DNA from: UBA1738 sp045538755
Lineage (GTDB): Bacteria; Bacillota; Clostridia; UBA1381
Length of the DNA: 46,735 bases
Assembly (NCBI GenBank): GCA_045538755.1
Contig: JAZQEC010000019.1
Location: 1 to 46,735 of the forward strand
Direction of reading: 5' to 3'
Shown: positions 16,642 to 25,505 of the stretch, piece by piece
How the letters are laid out: each line of letters opens with the position of its first letter
Position numbering within the stretch: position 1 is the first letter of the stretch
Made by a program: the position numbers and the translations under genes
Notes under the pieces: generated by a model
The model's input: the letters and a program-made list of their open reading frames with translations, nothing else
Database searches by the model: none
Told to the model about the DNA's origin: nothing

Positions 16642-17079
16642 ATGAATATTTTGTTTGTATGTACGGGAAATACCTGTCGTTCACCTATGGCGGCAGCACT
16701 TTTTAATAAAATAGCCATGGGAAAAAATCTTGATGTAAGGATTGAATCGGCAGGACTTTTTGCATCAGACGGTGAAAATGCGTCAAATGAAGCGATTATC
16801 GCTATGCAGAAGTATGACATCGACCTTTTAGGGCATCACGCACAGTCTGTAAATACTGAGCTTTTGGAAAAAAGTGATATTATACTGACGATGACGGCAG
16901 CACATAAAATGGTGCTTGAACAAACTGTACCTGATAAGGTGTTTACACTTTGCGAGTATGCAGGGGTTGATTATGATATTGAAGACCCTTATGGCGGCGA
17001 TGTTGATGAATATGAGGAATGTGCAGAAGAGCTTTATGAAGTATTAGAAAGGGTGGCGGACCGTCTTGCAAATAATTAG
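16642..17079 (+). CDS. Low-molecular-weight protein-tyrosine phosphatase
   Basis: A 145-residue phosphatase of the arsenate-reductase-fold class. The P-loop VCTGNTCRSPMA gives catalytic Cys7 and Arg13, and the general acid is the Asp in EDPYGGD near the C-terminus. The closest functional relatives in Firmicutes are YwlE-type enzymes, which act on phosphoarginine or phosphotyrosine; Thr11 in the loop (CTGNTCR) is the residue associated with arginine-phosphatase specificity in YwlE, so that activity is plausible. It follows tsaC by one base, the same pairing seen in Bacillus (ywlC-ywlE region). Confidence 0.9.
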   Translation: MNILFVCTGNTCRSPMAAALFNKIAMGKNLDVRIESAGLFASDGENASNEAIIAMQKYDIDLLGHHAQSVNTELLEKSDIILTMTAAHKMVLEQTVPDKVFTLCEYAGVDYDIEDPYGGDVDEYEECAEELYEVLERVADRLANN

Positions 17080-17497
17080 AATGACGGAAAATCACGCAGC
17101 TGAGCTTGCAAAACTTGACCAAATCTGCTTTAATGTACCATGGTCGGAAAAGTCGTTTCGTGAAGAGGCGGAAAACAACCTTGCAAAATATTTTGTTGCA
17201 GAAGAAGACGGCAATATAATTGGCTATTGCGGCATCTGGTGCGTTCAGGACGAAGGACAAATTACAAATATCGCAGTCCTTCCTGAATATCGCAGATTGG
17301 GCGTGGCATCAAGACTTTTGGAAAGACTTATTGATGAATGCAGCGAACTTTTACAAATGGTACTTGAAGTTCGTGAAAGTAATGTAGGTGCAATTTCACT
17401 GTACGAAAAATACGGATTTAAAAAGGCGGGTATGCGCAAGAATTTTTATCACTCGCCAACAGAGAATGCAATTATAATGATACGGAGAGAAGAGTAA
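17066..17497 (+). CDS. rimI: Ribosomal protein S18-alanine N-acetyltransferase
   Basis: A GNAT-fold acetyltransferase of about 143 residues. The N-terminal QICFNVPWSEKSFREEAEN and the acetyl-CoA loop ITNIAVLPEYRRLGVASRLL, then LEVRESNVGAISLYEKYGFK, are diagnostic of RimI, which acetylates the N-terminus of S18. TTG 17066, with AAAGGGTGG upstream, gives the expected start (MQIIRMTEN) and overlaps the previous gene by 14 bases; ATG 17081 is possible. Located directly before tsaD with a one-base overlap, a common arrangement. tsaB, often the gene before rimI, is absent here. Confidence 0.88.
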   Translation: MQIIRMTENHAAELAKLDQICFNVPWSEKSFREEAENNLAKYFVAEEDGNIIGYCGIWCVQDEGQITNIAVLPEYRRLGVASRLLERLIDECSELLQMVLEVRESNVGAISLYEKYGFKKAGMRKNFYHSPTENAIIMIRREE

Positions 17498-18504
17498 TGG
17501 ACACATATATTCTCGGGATTGAAAGCTCCTGTGATGAAACTGCGGCAAGTGTGGTTAAAAACGGCAGAGAGGTACTTTCAAATGTTATTAATACACAGAT
17601 AGATTTTCATAAAAAATTTGGCGGTGTCGTTCCGGAAATTGCGTCAAGAAAGCATATAGAAAATATTGATGATGTTATTGATGCCGCACTTTTGGAAGCA
17701 AAAATGACACTTTCTGATATTGATGCTGTTGCAGTAACTTACGGACCGGGGCTTGTGGGTGCACTTTTGGTGGGTGTTTCAGCGGCAAAGGCGATTTCGT
17801 ATGCTGCAAATAAGCCGCTTGTGCCTGTGCATCACATAAGAGGTCACATAACGGCAAATTTTATTGCACATAAGGAACTGCAGCCACCGTTTGTATGCCT
17901 TGTTGCATCGGGCGGTCACAGTCATATTGTGCTTGTTAAGGATTATACCGAATTCGAAGTTTTGGGAAGAACACGTGATGACGCAGCAGGTGAGGCTTTT
18001 GATAAAATTGCGAGAGTTTTATCGCTGGGGTATCCGGGAGGCCCGCTTGTTGATAAGCTTGCAAAGGAAGGGAATCCTTATGCAATAGATTTTCCGAGAG
18101 TGAAAATGGATAAGGATTCGCTTGATTTCAGTTTTTCGGGAGTCAAAACGGCAGTTATTAATTATATCCATAAAGCAGAACAAAAAGGCGAAGAAATAAA
18201 CCGTGCCGATGTCGCAGCAAGTTTTCAGAACGCTGTTACAGACGCGCTCTGCGAGCATACTATTGAAGGCGCATTAAGATGCAAGGTTAAAACTGTCGCA
18301 ATCGCAGGCGGAGTAGCGGCAAATAGCGAGCTTCGTGAAAAGATGACCGATATGTGTAAAAAATACGGAATAAACGTAGTTTATCCGCCACCTGTACTTT
18401 GTACCGATAATGCGGCAATGATTGCAGCTGCAGGATACTTTGGATATATAAAAGGTGACAGAGCTGCACTGGATTTAAATGCGGTGCCGAGTTTACCGCT
18501 TTAA
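17497..18504 (+). CDS. tsaD: tRNA N6-adenosine threonylcarbamoyltransferase
   Basis: Transfers the threonylcarbamoyl group to A37 of ANN-decoding tRNAs, working with TsaB and TsaE. Recognised by LGIESSCDETAASVV at the start, the metal-binding HHIRGHI motif, ASGGHSHIV, AGEAFDKIAR with GYPGGP, and the late AIAGGVAANSELR and CTDNAAMIAAAG. At 335 residues it is full length. It ends the pncB-tsaC-phosphatase-rimI-tsaD operon and is followed by a hairpin terminator. TsaB and TsaE must be encoded elsewhere. Confidence 0.96.
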   Translation: MDTYILGIESSCDETAASVVKNGREVLSNVINTQIDFHKKFGGVVPEIASRKHIENIDDVIDAALLEAKMTLSDIDAVAVTYGPGLVGALLVGVSAAKAISYAANKPLVPVHHIRGHITANFIAHKELQPPFVCLVASGGHSHIVLVKDYTEFEVLGRTRDDAAGEAFDKIARVLSLGYPGGPLVDKLAKEGNPYAIDFPRVKMDKDSLDFSFSGVKTAVINYIHKAEQKGEEINRADVAASFQNAVTDALCEHTIEGALRCKVKTVAIAGGVAANSELREKMTDMCKKYGINVVYPPPVLCTDNAAMIAAAGYFGYIKGDRAALDLNAVPSLPL

Positions 18505-18508
18505 GAGG

Positions 18509-18545
18509 AGCTGTGATGAAATTGAGCTATTTTGTCACAGCTTTT
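18509..18545 (+). terminator. Terminator after tsaD
   Basis: AGCTGTGA (18509-18516) pairs with TCACAGCT (18535-18542), followed by TTTT. Confidence 0.75.
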
Positions 18546-18570
18546 ATGCATTAATTTTTTTGCTAAACAA

Positions 18571-18599
18571 TTTACATTTTTTGAAATTTGTGATATACT
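18571..18599 (+). promoter_or_regulatory. Sigma-A promoter of lepA
   Basis: TTTACA (18571-18576), 17-base spacer, TATACT (18594-18599), about 30 bases before ATG 18629. Confidence 0.65.
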
Positions 18600-18628
18600 T
18601 ATAAAAATACCTTTGACGGAGAGGAAAT

Positions 18629-20425
18629 ATGCAGGATAAAATAAGAAATTTTTGTATAATAGCACATATAGATCACGGAAAATCCACTTTGGCAGACAGG
18701 CTTTTAGAGCTTACGGGTGAGGTTGAACAGCGTGATATGGAGGAACAGCTTTTAGACGATATGGACCTTGAGCGTGAACGTGGAATTACGATTAAGGCGC
18801 ATGCTGTTAAGCTTAAATATAAGGCAGCCGACGGCGAGGAATATATTTTGAATCTTATCGATACTCCCGGACACGTTGACTTTAACTATGAGGTTTCAAG
18901 AAGCTTAGCTGCGTGCGAAGGTGCGATTTTGATTGTAGACGCATCTCAAGGCATTGAGGCACAGACTCTGGCAAACACATATCTTGCTGTTGAACATAAT
19001 CTTGAGATTGTTCCGGTAATCAATAAAATTGATTTACCGAGTGCAAATCCCGAAAATGCCATAAGCGAGATTGAAGATATAATCGGTATTCCTGCCGAGG
19101 ACGCACCGAGAGTTTCTGCAAAAACAGGCCTTAATGTAGAGCAGGTTTTAGAAGCAATCGTTGAAAAAGTTCCTGCGCCGACGGGCGATAAAGATGCACC
19201 GCTTAAATGCCTGATTTTTGACTCGTATTATGATAGCTACAAGGGTGTTATTGTTTATGTAAGAGTAAAAGACGGAACACTAAAAACAGGCGACCGAATA
19301 AGAATGATGGCAACAGGTGCAGAATTTGATGTTGTGGAAGTTGGTTCAATACATCCGAGCGGACTAAAGCAGACAGGGATTTTATCAGCTGGAGATGTTG
19401 GATATATTGCGGCGAGCATAAAATCTATTCAGGACACACAGGTCGGTGATACTGTTACAAAATGCGAGAATGCTGCAAATACACCGCTTCCGGGATATAA
19501 AAAGGTAAATCCTATGGTTTACTGCGGAATTTATCCGGCAGACGGAGCACAATATGAGGACTTAAAGGAAGCGCTTTTAAAATTGCAGCTTAACGATGCG
19601 TCCTTGATGTTTGAGCCTGAAACATCTATTGCATTGGGATTTGGATTTAGATGCGGATTTTTGGGACTTTTGCATATGGAGATTATTCAAGAGCGCTTAG
19701 AGCGAGAGTATAATCTTGACCTTGTAACAACTGCGCCGAGTGTTATTTATAAAGTATATAAAACAAACGGCGAAATCGAAATGATTTCAAACCCTGCAAA
19801 CCTACCGCCTACGGTAGAAATAGAGTATATGGAAGAACCTATGGTTAAGGCGGATATAATGGTGCCCGTTGATTTTGTGGGAAATGTTATGGAGCTATGT
19901 CAGGAGCGACGTGGAATATTCAAAAATATGACCTATATCGAAACGACAAGAGCACAGATTCATTATGACCTGCCTCTTAACGAGATTATTTACGATTTCT
20001 TTGATGCATTAAAATCACGCACAAAGGGATATGCGTCTTTTGACTATGAGCTTAAGGAATATATGCGCTCAGAGCTTGTAAAGCTTGATATGCTCTTAAA
20101 CGGCGAACAGGTTGATGCGCTTTCGTTTATAGTTCATAAAGACAGCGCATACAGTCGTGGAAGAAAAATGGCAGAAAAACTTAAAGAGGCAATTCCGCGT
20201 CAGCTTTTTGAAATTCCTATTCAGGCGGCAATCGGTTCAAAAATAATCGCAAGAGAAACAGTTAAGGCAATGCGTAAAGACGTGCTTGCTAAATGTTACG
20301 GCGGCGACATCACACGTAAAAAGAAACTTCTGGAAAAACAGAAAGAAGGTAAAAAGAGAATGCGTCAGGTGGGAAATGTTGAAATTCCACAGGAAGCATT
20401 TATGTCAGTGCTGAAATTAGACTGA
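18629..20425 (+). CDS. lepA: Elongation factor 4 (LepA) GTPase
   Basis: A 598-residue translational GTPase that acts on stalled or initiating ribosomes. G motifs are AHIDHGKST (G1), DTPGHVDF (G3), NKIDLP (G4) and SAKTG (G5). The EF-G-like domains follow, and the LepA-specific C-terminus shows GSKIIARETVKAMRKDVLAK and CYGGDITRKKKLLEKQKEG. The length is standard. AGAGGAAAT precedes ATG 18629. It has its own promoter and terminator. In some Firmicutes lepA precedes hemN/hrcA; here it is followed by an S-layer gene. Confidence 0.97.
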   Translation: MQDKIRNFCIIAHIDHGKSTLADRLLELTGEVEQRDMEEQLLDDMDLERERGITIKAHAVKLKYKAADGEEYILNLIDTPGHVDFNYEVSRSLAACEGAILIVDASQGIEAQTLANTYLAVEHNLEIVPVINKIDLPSANPENAISEIEDIIGIPAEDAPRVSAKTGLNVEQVLEAIVEKVPAPTGDKDAPLKCLIFDSYYDSYKGVIVYVRVKDGTLKTGDRIRMMATGAEFDVVEVGSIHPSGLKQTGILSAGDVGYIAASIKSIQDTQVGDTVTKCENAANTPLPGYKKVNPMVYCGIYPADGAQYEDLKEALLKLQLNDASLMFEPETSIALGFGFRCGFLGLLHMEIIQERLEREYNLDLVTTAPSVIYKVYKTNGEIEMISNPANLPPTVEIEYMEEPMVKADIMVPVDFVGNVMELCQERRGIFKNMTYIETTRAQIHYDLPLNEIIYDFFDALKSRTKGYASFDYELKEYMRSELVKLDMLLNGEQVDALSFIVHKDSAYSRGRKMAEKLKEAIPRQLFEIPIQAAIGSKIIARETVKAMRKDVLAKCYGGDITRKKKLLEKQKEGKKRMRQVGNVEIPQEAFMSVLKLD

Positions 20426-20430
20426 GAAAT

Positions 20431-20525
20431 GGAGTGTGTATCACTGAACCACCACCAATCGTTAGGCAAAAATCTAACGATTGAGTGGCTGGTTTGTATA
20501 ACAAAAAGTGATACCGCTCCTTTTT
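20431..20525 (+). terminator. Large multi-arm terminator after lepA
   Basis: Nested arms: GGAG/CTCC, GTATCACT (20438-20445) with AGTGATAC (20507-20514), AACC-CCAC with GTGG-GGTT, and AATCGTTAG (20457-20465) with CTAACGATT (20474-20482), ending in TTTTT. It is unusually long for a terminator, about 90 bases. Confidence 0.75.
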
Positions 20526-20774
20526 ATTGTTCTTTTTTAAAAGAAAAAGCGATAAAACTTTGTTTCCTTATCCTTTCATAGTTACCAAAACTTACAGCTT
20601 GAAATCCTGAATAATTTAGTGTAATATATGACTTGTGGTTAACAAAAAATTATCGAAATTCTTTAAAAATGGTGCAAATACACTGTTTTTCTAAATTTTG
20701 ATAATTATTATGTAAACCACTGGTAGTATAGGAAGAATGCATAGATGCATTCAAAGTTAAAAGGAGGACGAATA
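20526..20774 (+). promoter_or_regulatory. Promoter and long leader of the first SLH gene
   Basis: Promoter TTGAAA (20599-20604), 17 bases, TAATAT (20622-20627), then a leader of about 145 bases. The leader contains a perfect palindrome GAATGCATAGATGCATTC (20735-20752), just before the strong ribosome site AAAGGAGGA. The palindrome could form a hairpin that stabilises the message or serve as a protein site. No ORF is evident. Confidence 0.6.
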
Positions 20775-23357
20775 ATGAAAGGTTCAAAAAAAGTTCTTGC
20801 CGGATTATTGACAACAGTAATGTCATTATCATCATTCGGTACTATGGGCTTTGCGGCATCAGGAATACCTGTTGACGTAGAAGGAACAAGGTTTGAAGAA
20901 CCGATACAGATTCTTCAGGCACTGGACATTATGAGTGGTGACGGCAACGGAAAATTCAGACCGGAAGACACAATTAAGCGTTCAGAGGTAACAAAGATGG
21001 CTGTTCTTGCTATGGGACTTGGCGATGCAGCAGAGTCAGCAAAGGGTGAGTCAAATTATCCGGACGTTTCGGTTGACCACTGGGCAAACGGCTATATCAA
21101 CGTAGCGACATCACAGGGCTTGATTGTTGGTTACGACACAGGATTATTTATGCCTGAAAGAGAAATCACTTATGCAGAGGCGATGACAATCTTTGTTCGT
21201 GCAATGGGCTATGAAGTTTATGCACAGTCAAAGGGCGGATATCCGCAAGGATATATTGTAGCAGGTTCAAATAACGGACTTACAAAGAACGTACAGGGTT
21301 CAAACACATCACCTATTTCAAGAGGTAACGTTGCGTTTATGACAGTAAATGCTTTAAATGCAAATATGATGGAACAGGTTGGATTTGGTGATGATGCAAG
21401 CTGGGAAGTTACAGACAAGACTCTTTTAAAGGACAATCTTGAAGTAACAAAGGCTAAAGGTCAGGTTACAGCGGTTGAAGGCACAGACCTTGCCGGCGGT
21501 GCAGGTGTTGAAAAGGGTCAGATTAAAATTGGCAGTGACATTTTTGAAACTGCATATAATATGAACGACCTTTTAGGCTACAACGTAACCTACTATGCAA
21601 GAGAAAACGAACGAGACGATATGGAAGTTATTCTTGCACTTCCGGAAGCTAATAAGAACAAGACTTTTACTATCAATTCAGAGCTTATGGTAGGGATTGC
21701 AGACAAAGGAAGCTATAAGACAATTAAGTATCTTAAGACAGAAGACGCAACAACATCATCTTATGTAACACTTGATATAGAGCCTACTTTGATTTACAAC
21801 GGCAAATATGAGACTCTTGATTATGACCTTGTTGACCTAACAGGTGCTTCTGGAAAGGCTGTTCTTTTAGACAGCGACTCAAACGGAAGATATGATATTA
21901 TCTTCATTACAGAATATGCTAATATGGTTGTTGAAGAAGTAACATCAACAAACAAAATTATAGATAAATACGGCAGACCAACATTAAAGCTTGATGAAGA
22001 AAACGAAGAGCTTTCATACAGAATTATGCACGGTGCTGACGAGCTTACACTTGAAGAGCTTGAAGAATATGATGTTCTTTCAATAGCAGCAAGTAAAGAC
22101 GGACTTCTTTATGACATTCAGGTAAGCAGAAAAACCGTTGAAGGTAAAATTACAGCTATCGACGAAGACAGCTATGAAATTAACGGCAAGATGTATAAGG
22201 TAGAGCCTGGCTTTACGGAGGATTTAAATCTTGGTACAGAGGGTATCTTCTATCTTGACATCAATAACAAAATTTCAGGTATTGATACAACTGTTACCGC
22301 ATCTTCAAACTATGCGTACCTCTTAAAGGCACACACATCAGATGCAACAGATGAATCAACCTTTAAGGTGTTCACAATGAACGGTAAGGAAGTAACACTT
22401 ACAGCTAATGAAAAAATCAGATATAACGGTCAGGGCGGAACTTTGGCAGCGACTGTTGTTGAAGGATTAAAGACAGGTACAGCTACAAACAAGCAGCTTA
22501 TAACCTACTCTTTGAATTCTGACGGAAAGCTTGTTTCACTTAACGTGGCACAGGATAACACAGGAACCAACGCAGTGGATAAAACAAAGTTCACTATGAA
22601 CTATCAGTACACTGACGAGGAGTTTAACGGTAAAACAAATACAATCGGTAAAGTAAGACTTGATGCTTCAACAGTTATCTTTGATATAAACGAAGCAAAC
22701 AAGGATTACAAGATTGGTAAGCTTTCAATGTTCGAAGATGGCTCATCATACAATGTGTCTGTATTCGATATGGGAGAAGATTTCGTGGCAAAAGCAATCG
22801 TTCTGACAGATTCAAATCTCCAGACAAATGCAGAGTCTTCAATCGCAGTTGTTTCTAAGGTAACTTCAGCAACAAACAGCGATGACGAAGTTACAGAGCT
22901 CTTAACAGCCTATAAAGATGAAAAACAGATTAAGATTTTTGCAGAAGAGGCAGGTATTCTTGTTAAGGGTGACGACAATGTAACACTTGAGACTGGTGAT
23001 ATCATTCAGTATGTAACAAATGCAGAAGGTGAAATTACAAACATCAGAGTACTCTTTGATATTGATTCAAAGGGAACAGAACAGGAAGTAGAGGTTGTAG
23101 AAAATCTAAAAACAGTTTACGGTAAGGTAACTAAGAAGTTCTCAGACTCTATGAACGTAACAGTAAACGGCGGAAGCGTTATGAACTTCCAGCTTGGAAA
23201 TGATGTTGTGGTTTACAGTGTAGATACAACACTTTCTAAAAACAACGTATCTGTTGTAACAGCAGGTGACATTCAGGCTTATGACGAAGACGAAGGAAAC
23301 AGAGTATTCGTTAAGATTTATAAGGACGTTGTTCAGGAAGTTGTAATTATAAAATAA
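20775..23357 (+). CDS. Large secreted S-layer-homology protein
   Basis: An 860-residue surface protein. ATG 20775 with AAAGGAGGA upstream gives a Sec signal peptide (MKGSKKVLAGLLTTVMSLSS, cleavage near GFAASG). SLH repeats follow at about residues 35-80 (ILQALDIMSGDGNGKFRPED), 95-140 (YPDVSVDHWANGYINVATSQ) and a third degenerate one with GGYPQGYI. SLH repeats anchor proteins to wall polysaccharide. The remaining ~650 residues are beta-rich, acidic and low in cysteine, without a catalytic motif I recognise, as expected for a structural S-layer or matrix protein. Its own promoter, strong ribosome site and terminator suggest high expression. Its SLH region resembles that of the island SLH protein at 5745. 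Confidence 0.9.
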   Translation: MKGSKKVLAGLLTTVMSLSSFGTMGFAASGIPVDVEGTRFEEPIQILQALDIMSGDGNGKFRPEDTIKRSEVTKMAVLAMGLGDAAESAKGESNYPDVSVDHWANGYINVATSQGLIVGYDTGLFMPEREITYAEAMTIFVRAMGYEVYAQSKGGYPQGYIVAGSNNGLTKNVQGSNTSPISRGNVAFMTVNALNANMMEQVGFGDDASWEVTDKTLLKDNLEVTKAKGQVTAVEGTDLAGGAGVEKGQIKIGSDIFETAYNMNDLLGYNVTYYARENERDDMEVILALPEANKNKTFTINSELMVGIADKGSYKTIKYLKTEDATTSSYVTLDIEPTLIYNGKYETLDYDLVDLTGASGKAVLLDSDSNGRYDIIFITEYANMVVEEVTSTNKIIDKYGRPTLKLDEENEELSYRIMHGADELTLEELEEYDVLSIAASKDGLLYDIQVSRKTVEGKITAIDEDSYEINGKMYKVEPGFTEDLNLGTEGIFYLDINNKISGIDTTVTASSNYAYLLKAHTSDATDESTFKVFTMNGKEVTLTANEKIRYNGQGGTLAATVVEGLKTGTATNKQLITYSLNSDGKLVSLNVAQDNTGTNAVDKTKFTMNYQYTDEEFNGKTNTIGKVRLDASTVIFDINEANKDYKIGKLSMFEDGSSYNVSVFDMGEDFVAKAIVLTDSNLQTNAESSIAVVSKVTSATNSDDEVTELLTAYKDEKQIKIFAEEAGILVKGDDNVTLETGDIIQYVTNAEGEITNIRVLFDIDSKGTEQEVEVVENLKTVYGKVTKKFSDSMNVTVNGGSVMNFQLGNDVVVYSVDTTLSKNNVSVVTAGDIQAYDEDEGNRVFVKIYKDVVQEVVIIK

Positions 23358-23398
23358 TTAACTATTGATGCTCTTAATATCTTCTCTATACAATTTTC

Positions 23399-23429
23399 AA
23401 AAAACGGCGGCGAAGGCTGCCGTTTTTTT
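23399..23429 (+). terminator. Terminator after the first SLH gene
   Basis: AAAAAACGGC pairs with GCCGTTTTTTT around GGCGAAGGCT; strong T-run. Lies about 40 bases after the stop. Confidence 0.85.
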
Positions 23430-23524
23430 GATACCAAAAAAACATATAAATTATGAAAAAAACACAAGATGTTGTGTAATAATTGTCGTAATATTACAAA
23501 TATTATACAAATTGCAAAGAAATA

Positions 23525-23553
23525 TTGCTAAAAGGGAAGCTTTGTGTTAATAT
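23525..23553 (+). promoter_or_regulatory. Sigma-A-type promoter of the second SLH gene
   Basis: TTGCTA (23525-23530), 17 bases, TAATAT (23548-23553); the ribosome site TAGGAGGAAAAA precedes ATG 23588. Confidence 0.6.
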
Positions 23554-23587
23554 AAAAATATAATTATGGCGTATAGGAGGAAAAACC

Positions 23588-25423
23588 ATGAAAAAAACTA
23601 TTTCGATGTTTGTTGCATCTGCATTGGCAATTTCAGCGGCAATCCCTGTTTTTGCGGCAGATACATTTAAAGACGTAAGTGAGACCGGAGCATATAATTG
23701 GTCTTATCAATATGTAGAGGACATTGCTGCAAACGGCTTTATCAGCGGATATGAGGACGGTACATTTAGACCTGGAAAATCAGTTTCAAGACTTGAGGCA
23801 TTTGCACTTTTTGCAAGATTGATGGGCTCAAACAATGAGGCAAATGCAGATGTTGTCGAAGCGGCAAAGGAAAACTATAAGGATATACTTTCAAAATACT
23901 CGCTTTCCTATGCAGAGGGCGATGTTGCATTTATGCTGAGTCGCGGAGTTTTGAAAGAGGACGAGCTTGATACATATTTTAAGGATGATAAAAAATCTGA
24001 GGCTATGCCAAGATATGAGGCAGCTATTTTGATTACAAAGGCAATGAGTGCAGAGGAAGAGGCTACAGCCGAGGTATTAATTGACCTTGATTATGTGGAT
24101 GTTGCAGACATTCCAAAAAATGCAAGACAACACGTTTATTATGTTTCGCAAAAGGGAATAATGAGTGGTATGGGTGCAGGTGAATTTTCGCCTAATACAT
24201 CAGTTTTGCGCAGTCAAATCGCGGTAATGATGTCAAAAACTGTAGGCACAGTAAAATATGACTTTGAAGCAACAGCATTAATAAGTGTTGATGCTGCGAA
24301 AAACAACATTAAAATAAAAGATTTTGATGATGAAATCGGATATGATAAAGACACTAAATTCTTCAAAAATGGTGTAGTTGCCACAGAAAATGATATGCGT
24401 GCAGGACAGCGCGTGGTGCTTACATACAGTGAAGATGATGAGGCAGTTCGTCTTGTATCGGTAGATATTATCGAAGATGAAATCGATAGCAGCGTATCAG
24501 GAATATATCGTGGAGTTAAGAGCGCCAGCGGAGACCTTTTAGTAACTCTTGAGGACGCGACAACAGGAAAAGCAACTGAATATAACTGTAACAGTAATGC
24601 TACAATCCTTATAAATAATATGTTAAAAAATATTAGAGATCTTGCAATCGGTGATTATGTAAAGCTTAACATCGCAGACGATGAAGTTGTTGAAATAATC
24701 TATATGGAAAAGAAAACATCAATAGCAGATGCAGCTATTGAAGCAATTAGCCCGATTGGAACAATTACAATCAGTCATGGCTCTGAACAGTTTGACGGAC
24801 AGACTTATACTATTTCAAACGATGTATTAATCATCAAAAATGGAGATACAGAAACTTTTGCAGACCTTTATAAAGGCGATACGGTAAATCTTACTTTAGA
24901 ATATGGCGTGATTACACGAATTGTTGCAAAATCAAAAATCGGTACAATTACAGGAAATTTAACATCCTTCACAATTTCAGCTGCACCATCGCTTACAATT
25001 AAAAAGGACGGCGAGGAATACACATACGATATTCCGTCAAATGTAGTTATTAAGCATAATGGTGAAGCAGTCAAGCTGCCTGAACTTAAAATAGGCGCAT
25101 TGGTTACTCTTACAATAGAAAGTGATGTAGTAAAGGAAATTTCATCATCGGAATCAGGTACCGTAACAGCGGGCGATTCAATCACAGGTACCGTAACAGC
25201 AGTTAACGCTTCAGCGAATGTAATTATTGTTTCATATGAAGAAGGCGGCTCTGAAACAACAGCATACATAACCTGTAACAATAATACAAAATACTATGTA
25301 GTTCCGACGCTGAGCGAATACTCATTAAAGCAAATAAAAGTCGGAGACTTAATCGTTGCTTACGGCGACCGCTCAACAGGTATATTCATATGTTCAGGTG
25401 TAACAGTATCACCGGCTAAATAA
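23588..25423 (+). CDS. Secreted SLH protein with repeated beta-rich modules
   Basis: A 611-residue protein with a Sec signal peptide (MKKTISMFVASALAISAAIP, cleavage near VFAAD). Three SLH repeats occupy about residues 25-215 (FKDVSETGAYNWSYQYVEDI ... GYEDGTFRPGKSVSRLEAFA; the second is degenerate; the third has YVDVADIPKNARQHVYYVSQ ... GEFSPNTSVLRSQIAVMMSK). The C-terminal ~400 residues contain a recurring module of about 70-80 residues, visible as G-x-I/V...I-x-I...Y-x-I...V-I-x-N-G/K...L-x-D/E-L...G-D/A-x-V-x-L-T. No enzyme motif is seen. Probably a cell-surface structural protein. A 15-base direct repeat (25156-25170 and 25186-25200) encodes GTVTA twice. A strong terminator follows. Confidence 0.88.
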   Translation: MKKTISMFVASALAISAAIPVFAADTFKDVSETGAYNWSYQYVEDIAANGFISGYEDGTFRPGKSVSRLEAFALFARLMGSNNEANADVVEAAKENYKDILSKYSLSYAEGDVAFMLSRGVLKEDELDTYFKDDKKSEAMPRYEAAILITKAMSAEEEATAEVLIDLDYVDVADIPKNARQHVYYVSQKGIMSGMGAGEFSPNTSVLRSQIAVMMSKTVGTVKYDFEATALISVDAAKNNIKIKDFDDEIGYDKDTKFFKNGVVATENDMRAGQRVVLTYSEDDEAVRLVSVDIIEDEIDSSVSGIYRGVKSASGDLLVTLEDATTGKATEYNCNSNATILINNMLKNIRDLAIGDYVKLNIADDEVVEIIYMEKKTSIADAAIEAISPIGTITISHGSEQFDGQTYTISNDVLIIKNGDTETFADLYKGDTVNLTLEYGVITRIVAKSKIGTITGNLTSFTISAAPSLTIKKDGEEYTYDIPSNVVIKHNGEAVKLPELKIGALVTLTIESDVVKEISSSESGTVTAGDSITGTVTAVNASANVIIVSYEEGGSETTAYITCNNNTKYYVVPTLSEYSLKQIKVGDLIVAYGDRSTGIFICSGVTVSPAK

Positions 25424-25438
25424 TTTTATTGTCAAACA

Positions 25439-25492
25439 GGTTGTTCCGATAAATGCAGAGTATGCGCTTTCGGAACAACCTTAAAATTTTTT
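25439..25492 (+). terminator. Terminator after the second SLH gene
   Basis: GGTTGTTCCGA (25439-25449) pairs perfectly with TCGGAACAACC (25470-25480), followed by TTAAAATTTTTT. A ribosome site (TGAGGT) for the next gene lies right after. Confidence 0.85.
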
Positions 25493-25505
25493 ATGAGGTA
25501 TTGGA

